From Propionibacteriaceae bacterium (lineage in GTDB: Bacteria; Actinomycetota; Actinomycetes; Propionibacteriales; Propionibacteriaceae), in contig JAUNVL010000009.1 of the NCBI GenBank assembly GCA_030537675.1, positions 1 to 48,574 of the forward strand: a DNA stretch of 48,574 nt, given 5' to 3'. Position 1 is the stretch's first letter; each line of letters starts with the position of its first letter. A program made the translations under genes and the position numbers. This document shows positions 17,009 to 25,285 of this stretch, piece by piece. Under the pieces are notes generated by a model, which did no database searches, was not told where the DNA came from, and saw nothing but the letters and a program-made list of their open reading frames with translations.

Positions 17009-17916
17009 GCCGCCGCTTCCTGCTTCGCCTTGCGGGTCATCATCTTGTTGAATTTCCGCACCATGGTCTGCTGACGCGAGTTGAGTGCGGGGTTCACGAC
17101 CTCGTCGATGCCGAAGTTGATGAGGGTCGTCGCGGTGCCGAGCAGCGCGATGCTCAACCCGGGTGGCAGGAACCACCACCACATTCCCCTGAACAGGGCG
17201 TTCTGGCCCTCTGCGTAGTAGATCTCCGTTCCCCAGCTGATGGTCTCGGGATCACCGATGCCGAGGAAAGCCATGGAAGCCTGCGCAAACACCCCGTACA
17301 CGAAGGCGGTGAGGAACATCGACGAGGCAACACCGTTGAGGTGTGGGGAAACCTCGCTCAGGATGATGCGCCAAGGCCGTTCGCCCGTCACCCTGAGTGC
17401 CGCCGTGAAGTCCCGGCCCCGAAGCGACATGGCCTGCGCGCGAATCCGGCGTGCGCCGCCGGGCCATTCGAAGAAACCGATGATGAAGGAGATGGCCAGC
17501 CAGTCGAGCTTCTTGACGTAGCCCGCGATGATGAGTGTGACGGCAAAGCTGGGCATGGTCAGGAACAGGTTGATGATGGTGTTGAGGATGCGGTCCGATA
17601 TGCCACCGAGGAATCCTGCCCAGGTGCCGATGACCACGGACATGACCGTGGCGATCACACCGGAAGCGAGGCCGACAAGCAGCGAACCCCTGGCTCCGTA
17701 CACGATGCGCGCCAGGACGTCCTGACCGCTGGAGGTGACGCCCAACCAGTGCTGGACGGAGGGTGGTTGTCCCGCGCTCTCAATGTAGAGCTCAGTGGGC
17801 GACAGGCCCAGGACGCTCGTGACGAACACCGGGCCGATGGTGCTCATGAGGACGAAGAACAGAAGTATGCCGACGCCAATCCTGACGGTTGGCAGTCTCA
17901 GAGTGCGTTTCCACAT
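17005..17916 (-). CDS. ABC transporter permease, DppC/OppC type (importer 2)
   Basis: Membrane permease (303 residues). A first transmembrane helix (GVGILLFFVLMSTIGPVFV) is followed by LGVTSSGQDVLARIVYGARG, the LGTDxxGRD-like signature of OppC proteins, then five further hydrophobic segments. The coupling loop is present (AQAMSLRGRDFTAALRVTG). The C-terminal cytoplasmic tail is Lys/Arg rich. GAGG precedes the ATG by five bases, and the gap to the upstream permease is seven bases. Confidence 0.92.
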   Translation of the reverse strand: MWKRTLRLPTVRIGVGILLFFVLMSTIGPVFVTSVLGLSPTELYIESAGQPPSVQHWLGVTSSGQDVLARIVYGARGSLLVGLASGVIATVMSVVIGTWAGFLGGISDRILNTIINLFLTMPSFAVTLIIAGYVKKLDWLAISFIIGFFEWPGGARRIRAQAMSLRGRDFTAALRVTGERPWRIILSEVSPHLNGVASSMFLTAFVYGVFAQASMAFLGIGDPETISWGTEIYYAEGQNALFRGMWWWFLPPGLSIALLGTATTLINFGIDEVVNPALNSRQQTMVRKFNKMMTRKAKQEAAA

Positions 17917-17923
17917 GTCAGCC

Positions 17924-19027
17924 TCACTGTTCCCTGGTGCGCGGATCGAGCCACAAATACAGCGTGTCCGCGATGAAGTTGGCGACGAGCGTCAGGGCGA
18001 TGGTCATCAGCAGGATGGCCTGCATCACCGGGTAGTCACGTTGCCCGATGGCCTCACCCAGAAGCTGACCCATGCCGGGGTAGACGAAGACGGATTCGAC
18101 GAGCACGATCGATCCGAGAAGACCGCCGATGGCTTGCGCCAGTCCTGTGACGTTGGGGAGCATGGCGTTGCGTGCGGCGTAGCGAAGCATCACATTTCTC
18201 GGCAGGAGACCCTTGGCACGCGCGAGGGTCACGTAGTCCTCGTTGGCCGTGGTGATCATCATGTTCCTCATGCCGAACAGCCAGCCGGCGAATCCCACGA
18301 CCACCAGCACGAGTGCGGGGAGGAATCCGTGGTGGATGACGCTCCAGACGTACTCGGGATTGGTGATCGTCTGGGGCGAGATATTGGGATCGAATCCGCC
18401 CTGCGGTGGGAAGTAGTAGTTCTCGTAGGCGAAGTACCAGACCGCGATGAGCCCCAGCCAGAAAGCCGGGATGGAGTGGAAGAACATCAGCAGCGGCGTG
18501 AGCGTCTTGTCTGCGGCGCTGCTCGGCTTCCAGCCCAGCCATGTTCCGAAGAACGTCCCCACCACCCAGGCGATGAGGACGGTGATCAGCGCGAGCCCGA
18601 GTGTCCACGGCAGCGTCTGGCCGATCAGTTCGATGACGGGGGTGGGGTACTTCATGACGGAAAGACCGAGGTCTCCCCGCGACAGTTGCAACAGGTAGTT
18701 GAAGAACTGACCGATCAACGGCTCGTTCGGGTCTCCGTAGAGCGCCCTCATGTTGTCGATGATGTACTGCGACGGCGGCCTGCCCTGCGAGACGGTGATG
18801 CGGCGGATCATGTCGTTGACCGGATCGCCCGGCATCAACCGTGGCAGGAAGAAGTTCAACACCACTGCGGCCGTGGCGGTCAGGGCGTAGATGCCCAGGC
18901 GTTTACCCAGATACACGAGCAGAGGAGCGTTGATGCGGTTGCGGAGACCACCGGGTTTCTCGGTTTTTTTGGGGAGGACGTCAACCCCTCCGGGCCCAGC
19001 AGTCGGGTCGATTCCAGATTCGATCAC
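17924..19027 (-). CDS. ABC transporter permease, DppB/OppB type (importer 2)
   Basis: First gene of the importer-2 operon, 367 residues. The start is GTG at 19027, because CTCCT (19033-19037; AGGAG on the minus strand) is five bases upstream; longer frames to 19045 or 19159 lack a ribosome site and the latter reaches into the operator region. A Gly/Pro-rich cytoplasmic tail of about 40 residues precedes the first helix (IYALTATAAVVLNFFLPRLM) and PGDPVND, the usual OppB opening. DYVTLARAKGLL ... YAARNAMLPN is the ATPase-coupling loop. The tail makes it longer than typical 310-340 residue DppB proteins. Operator copy 2 lies 145 bases upstream. Confidence 0.9.
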   Translation of the reverse strand: MIESGIDPTAGPGGVDVLPKKTEKPGGLRNRINAPLLVYLGKRLGIYALTATAAVVLNFFLPRLMPGDPVNDMIRRITVSQGRPPSQYIIDNMRALYGDPNEPLIGQFFNYLLQLSRGDLGLSVMKYPTPVIELIGQTLPWTLGLALITVLIAWVVGTFFGTWLGWKPSSAADKTLTPLLMFFHSIPAFWLGLIAVWYFAYENYYFPPQGGFDPNISPQTITNPEYVWSVIHHGFLPALVLVVVGFAGWLFGMRNMMITTANEDYVTLARAKGLLPRNVMLRYAARNAMLPNVTGLAQAIGGLLGSIVLVESVFVYPGMGQLLGEAIGQRDYPVMQAILLMTIALTLVANFIADTLYLWLDPRTREQ

Positions 19028-19171
19028 GTCATCTCCTCTACTCATCGTTGAGCGATATGCAGAGTAGAGCACAGGTGGGGGCCTGCGTTGTCCGACTGGG
19101 GAGGAAAGGCACCACCCGACGTTGGTCGTGCCCCAGGCCATCAGGTCTGGACTGTCCATCCTCAGCAGGCG

Positions 19172-19185
19172 CTAATCCGCTTTAG
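19172..19185. promoter_or_regulatory. LacI-type operator copy 2 (importer-2 operon)
   Basis: CTAATCCGCTTTAG, 13 of 14 bases identical to the site at 8043-8056. It lies in the 390-base gap upstream of the importer-2 operon, just downstream of a possible promoter, where bound repressor would block initiation. Confidence 0.75.
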
Positions 19186-19192
19186 TGATGAC

Positions 19193-19220
19193 TTTAAACG
19201 GATGGGGACCACTTGCGCAA
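19193..19220 (-). promoter_or_regulatory. Candidate promoter of importer-2 operon
   Basis: On the minus strand TTGCGC (19215-19220), 16 bases, TTTAAA (19193-19198). Transcription would begin close to the operator at 19172-19185. A better -35 match, TTGACA (19226-19231), exists upstream but has no -10 at proper distance. The choice is uncertain. The rest of the 19028-19418 gap shows no gene. Confidence 0.35.
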
Positions 19221-19377
19221 GCATTTGTCAACACTCACACGAGCTGACGTCGATCCGCCATCGCTGAACCGCCATTCGTCTGCGGCGGTCGCACAAAATT
19301 AGCGGGGTGGTGACACGTAACTCCGGGTGCAACGGACGCTCAGAGAGCCCGAACGATCACGGAGATGTTCGCCACGC

Positions 19378-19413
19378 CAGGACAGCATGTCGCTGACACG
19401 ACATCCTGCCCTG
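19378..19413 (-). terminator. Imperfect hairpin after leuD
   Basis: CAGGACAGCATGTCG (19378-19392) can pair with CGACATCCTGCCCTG (19399-19413) over 13 pairs with two mismatches, six bases past the leuD stop. No T-run follows, so termination is only possible, not shown. Confidence 0.4.
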
Positions 19414-19418
19414 CTCCG

Positions 19419-20024
19419 TCAGTCGGCGGTGTGCGCAGGCAACGTCTTCGGCTTGAACGAGGGACGGGTCGCCTCGAAGTCGTCGATGTCAGTTGCGTGC
19501 AGCAGTGTCGAGGAGATGTCGTCGAGACCGTTCAGCAGCCGCTCGCGGGTGTGGTCGTCGATGGAGAACGGGTAGGACTTCTCCCCCACGGCGATGGTGC
19601 GGTTCTCCAGATCGACGGTGAGCTGATCCTCCGGGTTGGTCTCCACGGACTCCCAGAGCTCGTCCACCACGTCCGGTGCGACGACGGCCACCAGCAGGCC
19701 CGCTTTGCCGGAGTTGGAGCGGAAGATGTCGCCGAAACGGGCTCCGATGACCACCTTGAACCCGTAGTTCTGCAATGCCCACACGGCGTGCTCGCGGGAG
19801 GAGCCGGTGCCGAAGTCGGGTCCCGGGATCAGGATGCTGCCCCGGTTGTAGGGCTCGCGGTTGAGCACAAAGTCCGGATCGTTGCGCCAGGCGGAGAAGA
19901 GTCCGTCCTCAAAACCCGTCCTGGTGATCCGCTTCAGGTAGACGGCAGGAATGATCTGGTCGGTGTCGACGTTCGAGCGTCGGACCGGGACGCCGATGCC
20001 CGTGTGAGTGGTGAAGGCTTCCAT
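19419..20024 (-). CDS. leuD: 3-isopropylmalate dehydratase, small subunit
   Basis: Small (swivel-domain) subunit of isopropylmalate isomerase in leucine synthesis, 201 residues. It starts with [22 protein letters not shown] and contains the diagnostic [17 protein letters not shown] block that shapes the substrate pocket, then NSGKAGLL. It is the second gene of leuCD, four bases after leuC. It partners with LeuC in the cytoplasm. Expression should follow the leuC promoter, under the divergent IclR-type regulator. Confidence 0.97.
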   Translation of the reverse strand: MEAFTTHTGIGVPVRRSNVDTDQIIPAVYLKRITRTGFEDGLFSAWRNDPDFVLNREPYNRGSILIPGPDFGTGSSREHAVWALQNYGFKVVIGARFGDIFRSNSGKAGLLVAVVAPDVVDELWESVETNPEDQLTVDLENRTIAVGEKSYPFSIDDHTRERLLNGLDDISSTLLHATDIDDFEATRPSFKPKTLPAHTAD

Positions 20025-20028
20025 GTGA

Positions 20029-21435
20029 TCAGACTCCGATCAGGTCGGCGGGGGCGCTCAGGTGGCCGGTCAGCGCCGTGGCGGCTGCGACGGCGGGCGA
20101 TACGAGGTGCGTTCTTCCACCCTTGCCCTGCCTGCCCTCAAAGTTGCGGTTGGACGTCGAAGCGGCGCGCTCGCCGGGCGCCAGCTGGTCAGGGTTCATG
20201 CCGAGACACATGGAACAGCCAGCGGCACGCCATTCGGCCCCGGCGTCAAGGAAGACCTTGTCCAGCCCCTCCAGTTCGGCCTGCAGTCGGACCCGGGCAG
20301 ACCCTGGGACCACCAGCATCCGCAGGGTCTCGGCGATGCGCTTGCCCTGGATGACGGAGGCAGCCAGGCGCAGGTCCTCGATGCGGCCGTTGGTGCAGGA
20401 GCCCAGGAACACGGTGTCCACGTAGATGTCGCGCATGGGCGTGCCCGGCGTCAGCGCCATGTACTCGAGTGCGCGCGCGGCCGTGGCTCGCTCGACCTCG
20501 GAATCGAAATCCTCGGGTGCGGGCACGGAAGCGCCCAGTGGCACGCCGTGTGCGGGGTTGGTGCCCCAGGTGACGAACGGGGTCATCGTCGTGGCGTCGA
20601 GGTCCACCTCGACGTCAAAGTGGGCGTCCTCGTCACTGCGCAGCGTGTCCCAGTACTCGACGGCGGCGTCCCACTCGCTGCCCTTCGGTGCGTGGGGACG
20701 TCCTTTGAGGTAGTCATAGGTCTTCTGATCGGGCGCCATCATGCCGGCCTTGGCGCCCCACTCGATCGACATGTTGCAGATGGTCATGCGACCCTCCATC
20801 GAGAGGGCTTCCACCGTGCTGCCGCGATACTCGACGATGTAGCCGGCTCCGCCGCCGGTGCCCACCTGGGCGATCAGCGTCAGGACCAGGTCCTTGGCAC
20901 TCACGCCCTCGGGCAGTTCGCCGTTGATGTTGACGGCCATCATCTTCGGCCTCGTCTGCGGCAGCGTCTGCGTGGCCAGCACATGCTCGACCTCACTGGT
21001 ACCGATACCGAAGGCGATGGCCCCGAAGGCGCCGTGCGTGGCGGTGTGCGAGTCGCCGCACACGATGGTCATGCCAGGCTGCGTGACGCCCAACTGGGGG
21101 CCGATGATGTGGACGATGCCCTGGTCACGGTCACCCAGCGAGTGGATGCGTACACCGAAGTCCTTCGCATTCTGGCGAAGCGTGTCCACCTGGATGCGCG
21201 ACACTGGATCAGCGATGGGCCGGTCGATGTTCAGCGTCGGTGTGTTGTGGTCCTCGGTGGCAAGCGTGAGGTCCGGGCGGCGCACGGGGCGGCCGTTCAT
21301 CCTCAGTCCTTCGAACGCCTGCGGGCTCGTGACCTCATGCACGAGGTGCAAGTCGATGTAGAGCAGGTCCGGCTCCCCCTCAGCGGAGCGCACCACATGC
21401 GCGTCCCAGACCTTCTCTGCCAGAGTTTTCCCCAT
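20029..21435 (-). CDS. leuC: 3-isopropylmalate dehydratase, large subunit
   Basis: Aconitase-family enzyme, 468 residues, interconverting 2- and 3-isopropylmalate through a [4Fe-4S] cluster. The three cluster ligands are visible: Cys347 in [12 protein letters not shown], and Cys407 and Cys410 in [25 protein letters not shown] and the C-terminal [19 protein letters not shown] are typical. The start is ATG at 21435, seven bases after GGGGTGG; the open frame continues upstream without a ribosome site. It is divergent from the regulator at 21535 with a 99-base shared intergenic region. Confidence 0.97.
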   Translation of the reverse strand: MGKTLAEKVWDAHVVRSAEGEPDLLYIDLHLVHEVTSPQAFEGLRMNGRPVRRPDLTLATEDHNTPTLNIDRPIADPVSRIQVDTLRQNAKDFGVRIHSLGDRDQGIVHIIGPQLGVTQPGMTIVCGDSHTATHGAFGAIAFGIGTSEVEHVLATQTLPQTRPKMMAVNINGELPEGVSAKDLVLTLIAQVGTGGGAGYIVEYRGSTVEALSMEGRMTICNMSIEWGAKAGMMAPDQKTYDYLKGRPHAPKGSEWDAAVEYWDTLRSDEDAHFDVEVDLDATTMTPFVTWGTNPAHGVPLGASVPAPEDFDSEVERATAARALEYMALTPGTPMRDIYVDTVFLGSCTNGRIEDLRLAASVIQGKRIAETLRMLVVPGSARVRLQAELEGLDKVFLDAGAEWRAAGCSMCLGMNPDQLAPGERAASTSNRNFEGRQGKGGRTHLVSPAVAAATALTGHLSAPADLIGV

Positions 21436-21498
21436 CAGTAATCCACCCCTCAGTGTTTGTACCGGTTTCACGCTATCCTCGGCTCATCCCACCCCACG

Positions 21499-21529
21499 TT
21501 GCGTGTCCAGCATGCGAGATGATAATCTC
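21499..21529 (+). promoter_or_regulatory. Promoter of IclR-type regulator with overlapping palindrome
   Basis: TTGCGT (21499-21504), 16 bases, GATAAT (21521-21526); transcription would start at or next to the ATG at 21535, giving a leaderless message. A palindrome GAGAT-n4-ATCTC (21516-21529) covers the -10 and is a candidate autoregulatory operator. No separate leuC promoter is clear on the minus strand. Confidence 0.55.
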
Positions 21530-21534
21530 AGCAT

Positions 21535-22260
21535 ATGGACGAAACCAGTGGTGTGGGTGTTCTCGACAAGGCAGCTGCGGTCCTGTCAGCGCTCGAACAG
21601 CACCCTTTGACCCTTGCCGGACTCGTGACAGCAACGGGGCTCGCGCGACCAACTGCCCACCGACTCGCCGTGGCGCTGGAACACCACAGGTTCGTGGGCC
21701 GCGACCTGCAGGGCCGGTTTGTCCTGGGCCCGCGGCTGCTGGAACTGGCTGATTCCGCCAGCGAGGATCCGCTCATCGCCACGGCGGCCCCCATCCTGAC
21801 GCGTCTGCGTGACATCACGGGTGAGTCCGCCCAACTGTTTCGCCGCCAGGGCGACGTGCGCGTCTGCTCTGCCGCGGTGGAGCGCCCCTCCGGCCTGCGC
21901 GACACCGTTCCCGTGGGTGCACAACTGCCGATGTCCGCCGGCTCTGCCGCACAGGTGCTGATGGCATGGGAGGAGCCCGACCGGCTCCCCAAGCTCCTTG
22001 AAACCGCCGCGTTCACCGCCGTCGGACTCCAGACGGTGCGGCGCCGCGGCTGGGCGCAGTCCGTGGGCGAACGGGAACCCGGCGTCGCGTCGGTGTCCGC
22101 CCCCGTGCTGGCACCCTCGGGACGCATCCTGGCTGCCGTGTCGGTGTCCGGGCCCATCGAGCGGCTCACGCGCCAGCCCGGCAGGCTTCACGCGCCGGCG
22201 GTCATGGCTGCGGCGGAGCGGCTCAGCGAAGTACTGCGACGCTCCGGCAGCCCCGCCTGA
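21535..22260 (+). CDS. ndgR: IclR-family regulator of leucine genes (NdgR/LtbR type)
   Basis: 241-residue IclR-family regulator with an N-terminal winged helix (LTLAGLVTATGLARPTAHRL, about 26-45) and a C-terminal ligand-binding IclR domain (from about 75). Divergent placement next to leuCD is the classic position of NdgR in Streptomyces and LtbR in Corynebacterium, which control leucine genes. There is no Shine-Dalgarno sequence; a GATAAT box ends eight bases before the ATG, so it is probably leaderless. The effector is unknown from sequence. The gene name is assigned from family plus position and should be read as ndgR/ltbR-like. Confidence 0.88.
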   Translation: MDETSGVGVLDKAAAVLSALEQHPLTLAGLVTATGLARPTAHRLAVALEHHRFVGRDLQGRFVLGPRLLELADSASEDPLIATAAPILTRLRDITGESAQLFRRQGDVRVCSAAVERPSGLRDTVPVGAQLPMSAGSAAQVLMAWEEPDRLPKLLETAAFTAVGLQTVRRRGWAQSVGEREPGVASVSAPVLAPSGRILAAVSVSGPIERLTRQPGRLHAPAVMAAAERLSEVLRRSGSPA

Positions 22261-22300
22261 CGCTGGACTTTCCCCTCATGCGCCTTCCTGGCAGACGAGA

Positions 22301-22332
22301 ACACCCCACGACCTTGAAAGGTCGTGGGGTGT
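22301..22332. terminator. Bidirectional hairpin between regulator and tRNA-Glu
   Basis: Perfect 14-bp stem (ACACCCCACGACCT, loop TGAA) between the convergent regulator gene (ends 22260) and tRNA-Glu (ends 22344). It can serve both directions. T-rich tails are weak on both sides. Confidence 0.7.
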
Positions 22333-22343
22333 CTCTCACCTTG

Positions 22344-22416
22344 TAGCCCCGACGGGGTTCGAACCCGCGCTACCGCCTTGAGAGGGCGGCGTGCTAGACC
22401 GCTACACAACGGGGCC
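22344..22416 (-). tRNA. tRNA-Glu (anticodon CUC)
   Basis: 73-nt cloverleaf. The acceptor starts GGCCCCG and ends CGGGGCUA, with G1-U72 as seen in other actinobacterial tRNA-Glu. The anticodon stem CCGCC/GGCGG encloses CUCUCAA, so the anticodon is CUC. The T-loop is UUCGAAC. CCA is not encoded. It lies downstream of tRNA-Gln on the same strand. Confidence 0.96.
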
Positions 22417-22460
22417 AGGCTTGTGAAGTGCAACCTCATCAGAAGATGATGCGCATTTCG

Positions 22461-22532
22461 CAGGGGTACTAGGACTCGAACCTAGACTAACTGAACCAGA
22501 ATCAGTCGGGCTGCCAATTACCCTATACCCCT
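22461..22532 (-). tRNA. tRNA-Gln (anticodon CUG)
   Basis: 72-nt cloverleaf. The acceptor AGGGGUA pairs with UACCCCU, discriminator G. The anticodon stem ACUGA/UCAGU encloses UUCUGGU, so the anticodon is CUG. The T-loop is UUCGAGU. It is separated from tRNA-Glu by 44 bases and probably co-transcribed with it. Confidence 0.96.
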
Positions 22533-22621
22533 ATGTGACCGGGGTGCCGGGCACGAGAAGCGACTCTACACGACACGCGAGACACCGCACAAATTGGTCG
22601 AACGGAGGCTCCGTGAGGCGA

Positions 22622-23542
22622 TCAGGAACTGCCGGGCGTGGTGGTGGCGAGGTTGAATCGGCGGCCCATCCAGAGCGCGACGAGAGCGAAAGCGGCGAAC
22701 CCGCCGACGTCGAAAGCCGCCTTGCCCCACGTGATCTCCGAGACCGCCTTGGTGGCCGCGACACCGCCGGTGAACAGGGCATAGCCGAACGCGAAGAGGT
22801 TGTTGATCACGTGCGCCGCGATCCCGGCCTCGAGCCCGCCAGTTCTCAGCACCAGCCACCCCGCGACCATGCCGAACAGGAATCGATGTGCGAAGAGGGC
22901 GGGGCTCTGTGAGCCGTGGAAGAAGGCGAACAGCAGTGAGGAGACAACGATCCCCACCCACGCCCGTCCGGACGCGGAACCGATGGCCTGCAGCAGATAC
23001 CCCCGGAAGAACACCTCCTCGGCGACAGCCTGCAGCGGGGATGTCACCAGCAGTACGACGAGGAAGCCCACCCAGCCAGCCTGCGGAGGTCCGAACGTGG
23101 GCATGCCCAGCACGAACGAGGCCCACAACACTGCGTTCAGCACCACCAGCGCAATGCCGAGGCACACCACCAGGTAGCGCCATCGCCAACCCGGCTGCAC
23201 GGAGACGAGCCATTGGATGTCTCGGCCATGGAAGTATCGGAAGATGAGCGCCGCCACCACCAGGAGGCTTGCCAGCGCGAGATGGGTCGCTGCCACGCCC
23301 TCCGGCAGTTCGTACGCCCTGGCCGCCACGAAGTAGTCCTCGCGGGTCCGTCCCTCGCCGAACAACATCCAGGCCACACGCAGCAGGCCCTCGGCCGCCA
23401 GCGGCACCACGAGGACGAAGGCGGACACGGCCAGCACGGCCCCGAAGGCGAGGGTGACCGGGTCCTGGCCCGGCCCGCGCAACGACGTCGGGTAGCTCAG
23501 ATGCGCTGGCGGGGTCGATCTGGAGGGTGTTGGTGCCCTCAC
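22622..23542 (-). CDS. CPBP family intramembrane metalloprotease
   Basis: Polytopic membrane protein (306 residues) of the CPBP (Rce1/CaaX-like) family. The motifs are EEVFFRG (Glu175, Glu176, Arg180), FAFFHG (His209) and HVINN (about 243-247), which build the glutamate/histidine active site in the membrane. At least seven hydrophobic segments are visible. The GTG start overlaps the stop of the upstream FAH-family gene (GTGA), implying coupling. Substrates of bacterial CPBP proteins are mostly unknown; roles include bacteriocin immunity and peptide maturation, and nothing nearby identifies one. Confidence 0.88.
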   Translation of the reverse strand: MRAPTPSRSTPPAHLSYPTSLRGPGQDPVTLAFGAVLAVSAFVLVVPLAAEGLLRVAWMLFGEGRTREDYFVAARAYELPEGVAATHLALASLLVVAALIFRYFHGRDIQWLVSVQPGWRWRYLVVCLGIALVVLNAVLWASFVLGMPTFGPPQAGWVGFLVVLLVTSPLQAVAEEVFFRGYLLQAIGSASGRAWVGIVVSSLLFAFFHGSQSPALFAHRFLFGMVAGWLVLRTGGLEAGIAAHVINNLFAFGYALFTGGVAATKAVSEITWGKAAFDVGGFAAFALVALWMGRRFNLATTTPGSS

Positions 23543-24345
23543 GCGGCCGAAACCGGGTTGCTCAGGGTTCCCAGGCCGTCGATCTCGACCTCGACGACGT
23601 CCCCGTCGCGCATGTCCCCGAAACCCTTGGGCGTGCCCGTGAGAATCAGGTCGCCCGGCAACAGTGTGGTGAACGAGGAGATGAAACAGACGAGATCGAC
23701 GATGCCGTGCACCATCCCCGATGAGTTGCCGTCCTGTCGGATCTCATCGCTCACGCGAGTCTGGATGCTGAGGTTGGACGCTTCCTCGATGCTCAGGTGG
23801 GTGTTGATCCACGGACCCACGGGGCAGAACGTGTCCGCGCCCTTGGCGCGGATCCACTGGCTGTCGCTCTTCTGCCAGTCGCGCTGGCTGACGTCGTTGG
23901 CGATGGTGTAGCCGAAGATCACCTCGGACACGCGCTCGCGAGGCACCTGCTTGCAGATGCGTCCGATGACGATGGCCACCTCCCCCTCGAAATTGAGGTG
24001 CTCATGGCCCTCCGGGATGATGATGGGATCGTTCGGTCCGACGATGCTGGTATTGGGCTTGAGGAACAGGGACGGCACGGCGGGAACCTCGCCGCCTTTC
24101 TCCACCCCGTGTCCCCAGAAATTACTGGCTGCCCCGATGATCTTGCTCCGGGGGATCAGCGGAGCGAGCAGGCGGACGTCCTCCAAGTGGTGGCGTTCGC
24201 CGGTGTAGTTCACCGCGGTGCCACCCGCCAGGGGATCGTTGCTCAGGACCGCGATGGTGTCGGGGTGTTCCCCACCGTCGACGGCGAGTTCGATGGTGCC
24301 GTAAGCAGGGTCTTTGCCGGTGGCGGCGAAACGTGCAATGCGCAT
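23539..24345 (-). CDS. FAH-family hydrolase, copy 1
   Basis: Fumarylacetoacetate hydrolase superfamily protein (268 residues). Metal-ligand pattern Glu-x-Glu in NFEGEVAIVIG and a later Asp in YTIANDVSQRDWQ are present, as is the C-terminal LLPGDLILTGTPKG block. The lid segment reads KIIGAASNFWGHGVEKG: the His and Glu of the usual dyad remain, but the usual Gly-Arg-Asn-(Tyr/Phe) is changed to Ala-Ser-Asn-Phe. The start is ATG 24345, chosen by alignment with copy 2; TAGGCT lies seven bases upstream, so it may be leaderless. It follows copy 2 by 59 bases, evidently a tandem duplication. Family members act as acylpyruvate hydrolases, oxaloacetate decarboxylases or isomerases; the reaction here cannot be named. 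Confidence 0.88.
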   Translation of the reverse strand: MRIARFAATGKDPAYGTIELAVDGGEHPDTIAVLSNDPLAGGTAVNYTGERHHLEDVRLLAPLIPRSKIIGAASNFWGHGVEKGGEVPAVPSLFLKPNTSIVGPNDPIIIPEGHEHLNFEGEVAIVIGRICKQVPRERVSEVIFGYTIANDVSQRDWQKSDSQWIRAKGADTFCPVGPWINTHLSIEEASNLSIQTRVSDEIRQDGNSSGMVHGIVDLVCFISSFTTLLPGDLILTGTPKGFGDMRDGDVVEVEIDGLGTLSNPVSAA

Positions 24346-24404
24346 GTCCAGCAGCCTAGCGGGCCGCGACATCGCGGTGCCGTCTCTTCCACCACCGAGG
24401 ATGC

Positions 24405-25229
24405 TCAGCTGGAGGGGCCGCGCGTGCTGGCCAGCACCGGATTGCTGAGCGTTCCCAGTCCGTCGATCTCGATCTCGACGACGTCGCCGTCGCCAATGTT
24501 TCCGACGCCCTTGGGCGTGCCCGTCAGGATGAGGTCACCGGGCAGCAAGGTGGTGAAGGAGGAGATGAAGCTGACGAGTTCGCTGATGCCGCGCACCATC
24601 TGGGAGGTGTTGCCGTCCTGCCGCAGGTCGCCGTTCACCCGCGTCCGGATGGACAGACGCGAGGCCTCCACGATGGTGAGGTCCGTAGCGATGAACGGCC
24701 CAAGCGGGCAGAACGTGTCGGAGCCCTTCGCGCGGGCCCACTGCCCGTCGCTGCTCTGCCAGTCGCGCTGGGTCACGTCATTGGCGATGGTGTAGCCGAA
24801 GATCACCTCGGACACCTGATCGGCGGGCACGTCCTTGCACCTGCGGCCGATGACGATGGCCAGTTCCCCCTCGAAGTGCAGGTGTTCGACGCCGGCGGGC
24901 ACGATGATGGGCTCGCCCAGCCCGACGATGCTGGTGTTGGGTTTGAAGAACAGCAGTGGCGCCCCCACTGGTACCTCGTGTCCCATCTCTGCAGCGTGGT
25001 CAGCGAAGTTGCGCCCCACGCCGACGATCTTGCTGCGCGGGATCACTGGTGCCAGGAGCCGGACGTCGTGCAGGCGGTGACGCTCCCCGGCGGCGTGCAC
25101 GGCACCGCCGGCGAAGGGATCACCGTCGAGCACCGCGATGGAGTCGGGGTTGTCTCCCCCATCGCTGGCGAGTTCGATGGTGCCGTGGGCCGCGTCCTTG
25201 CCGGCGGTGGCGAAACGAGCGATGCGCAT
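24405..25229 (-). CDS. FAH-family hydrolase, copy 2
   Basis: 274-residue FAH-superfamily protein, paralogue of 23539-24345. Here the lid motif is canonical (KIVGVGRNFADHAAEMG), as are HFEGELAIVIG, the Asp in YTIANDVTQRDWQ, and LLPGDLILTGTPKGVG. Most of the length matches copy 1 closely. In actinobacteria a gene of this type often lies near tRNA-Gln/Glu and gltX, and here the tRNAs lie 2 kb away. TAGTCT followed by six bases before the ATG suggests a leaderless start. Likely a 2-oxo acid or acylpyruvate hydrolase; substrate unknown. Confidence 0.9.
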   Translation of the reverse strand: MRIARFATAGKDAAHGTIELASDGGDNPDSIAVLDGDPFAGGAVHAAGERHRLHDVRLLAPVIPRSKIVGVGRNFADHAAEMGHEVPVGAPLLFFKPNTSIVGLGEPIIVPAGVEHLHFEGELAIVIGRRCKDVPADQVSEVIFGYTIANDVTQRDWQSSDGQWARAKGSDTFCPLGPFIATDLTIVEASRLSIRTRVNGDLRQDGNTSQMVRGISELVSFISSFTTLLPGDLILTGTPKGVGNIGDGDVVEIEIDGLGTLSNPVLASTRGPSS

Positions 25230-25285
25230 GCCCCGAGACTAGCGGGGCGATACCCGCCACCACCGGGACGCCCGGCATCCGGGGT

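Noticed and set aside
17009..17182. N-terminal extension of the DppD-type ATPase
   Set aside because: The added 58 residues read through the permease gene in another frame and lack ATPase similarity; ATG 17008 has a ribosome site and an ATGA overlap.
19365..21441. Long plus-strand frames across leuC and leuD
   Set aside because: Antisense shadows of high-GC coding sequence; the leuC and leuD frames carry all family motifs.
22344..22532. tRNA pair as attachment site of an integrated element
   Set aside because: No duplicated tRNA 3' end or integrase gene is visible on either side.
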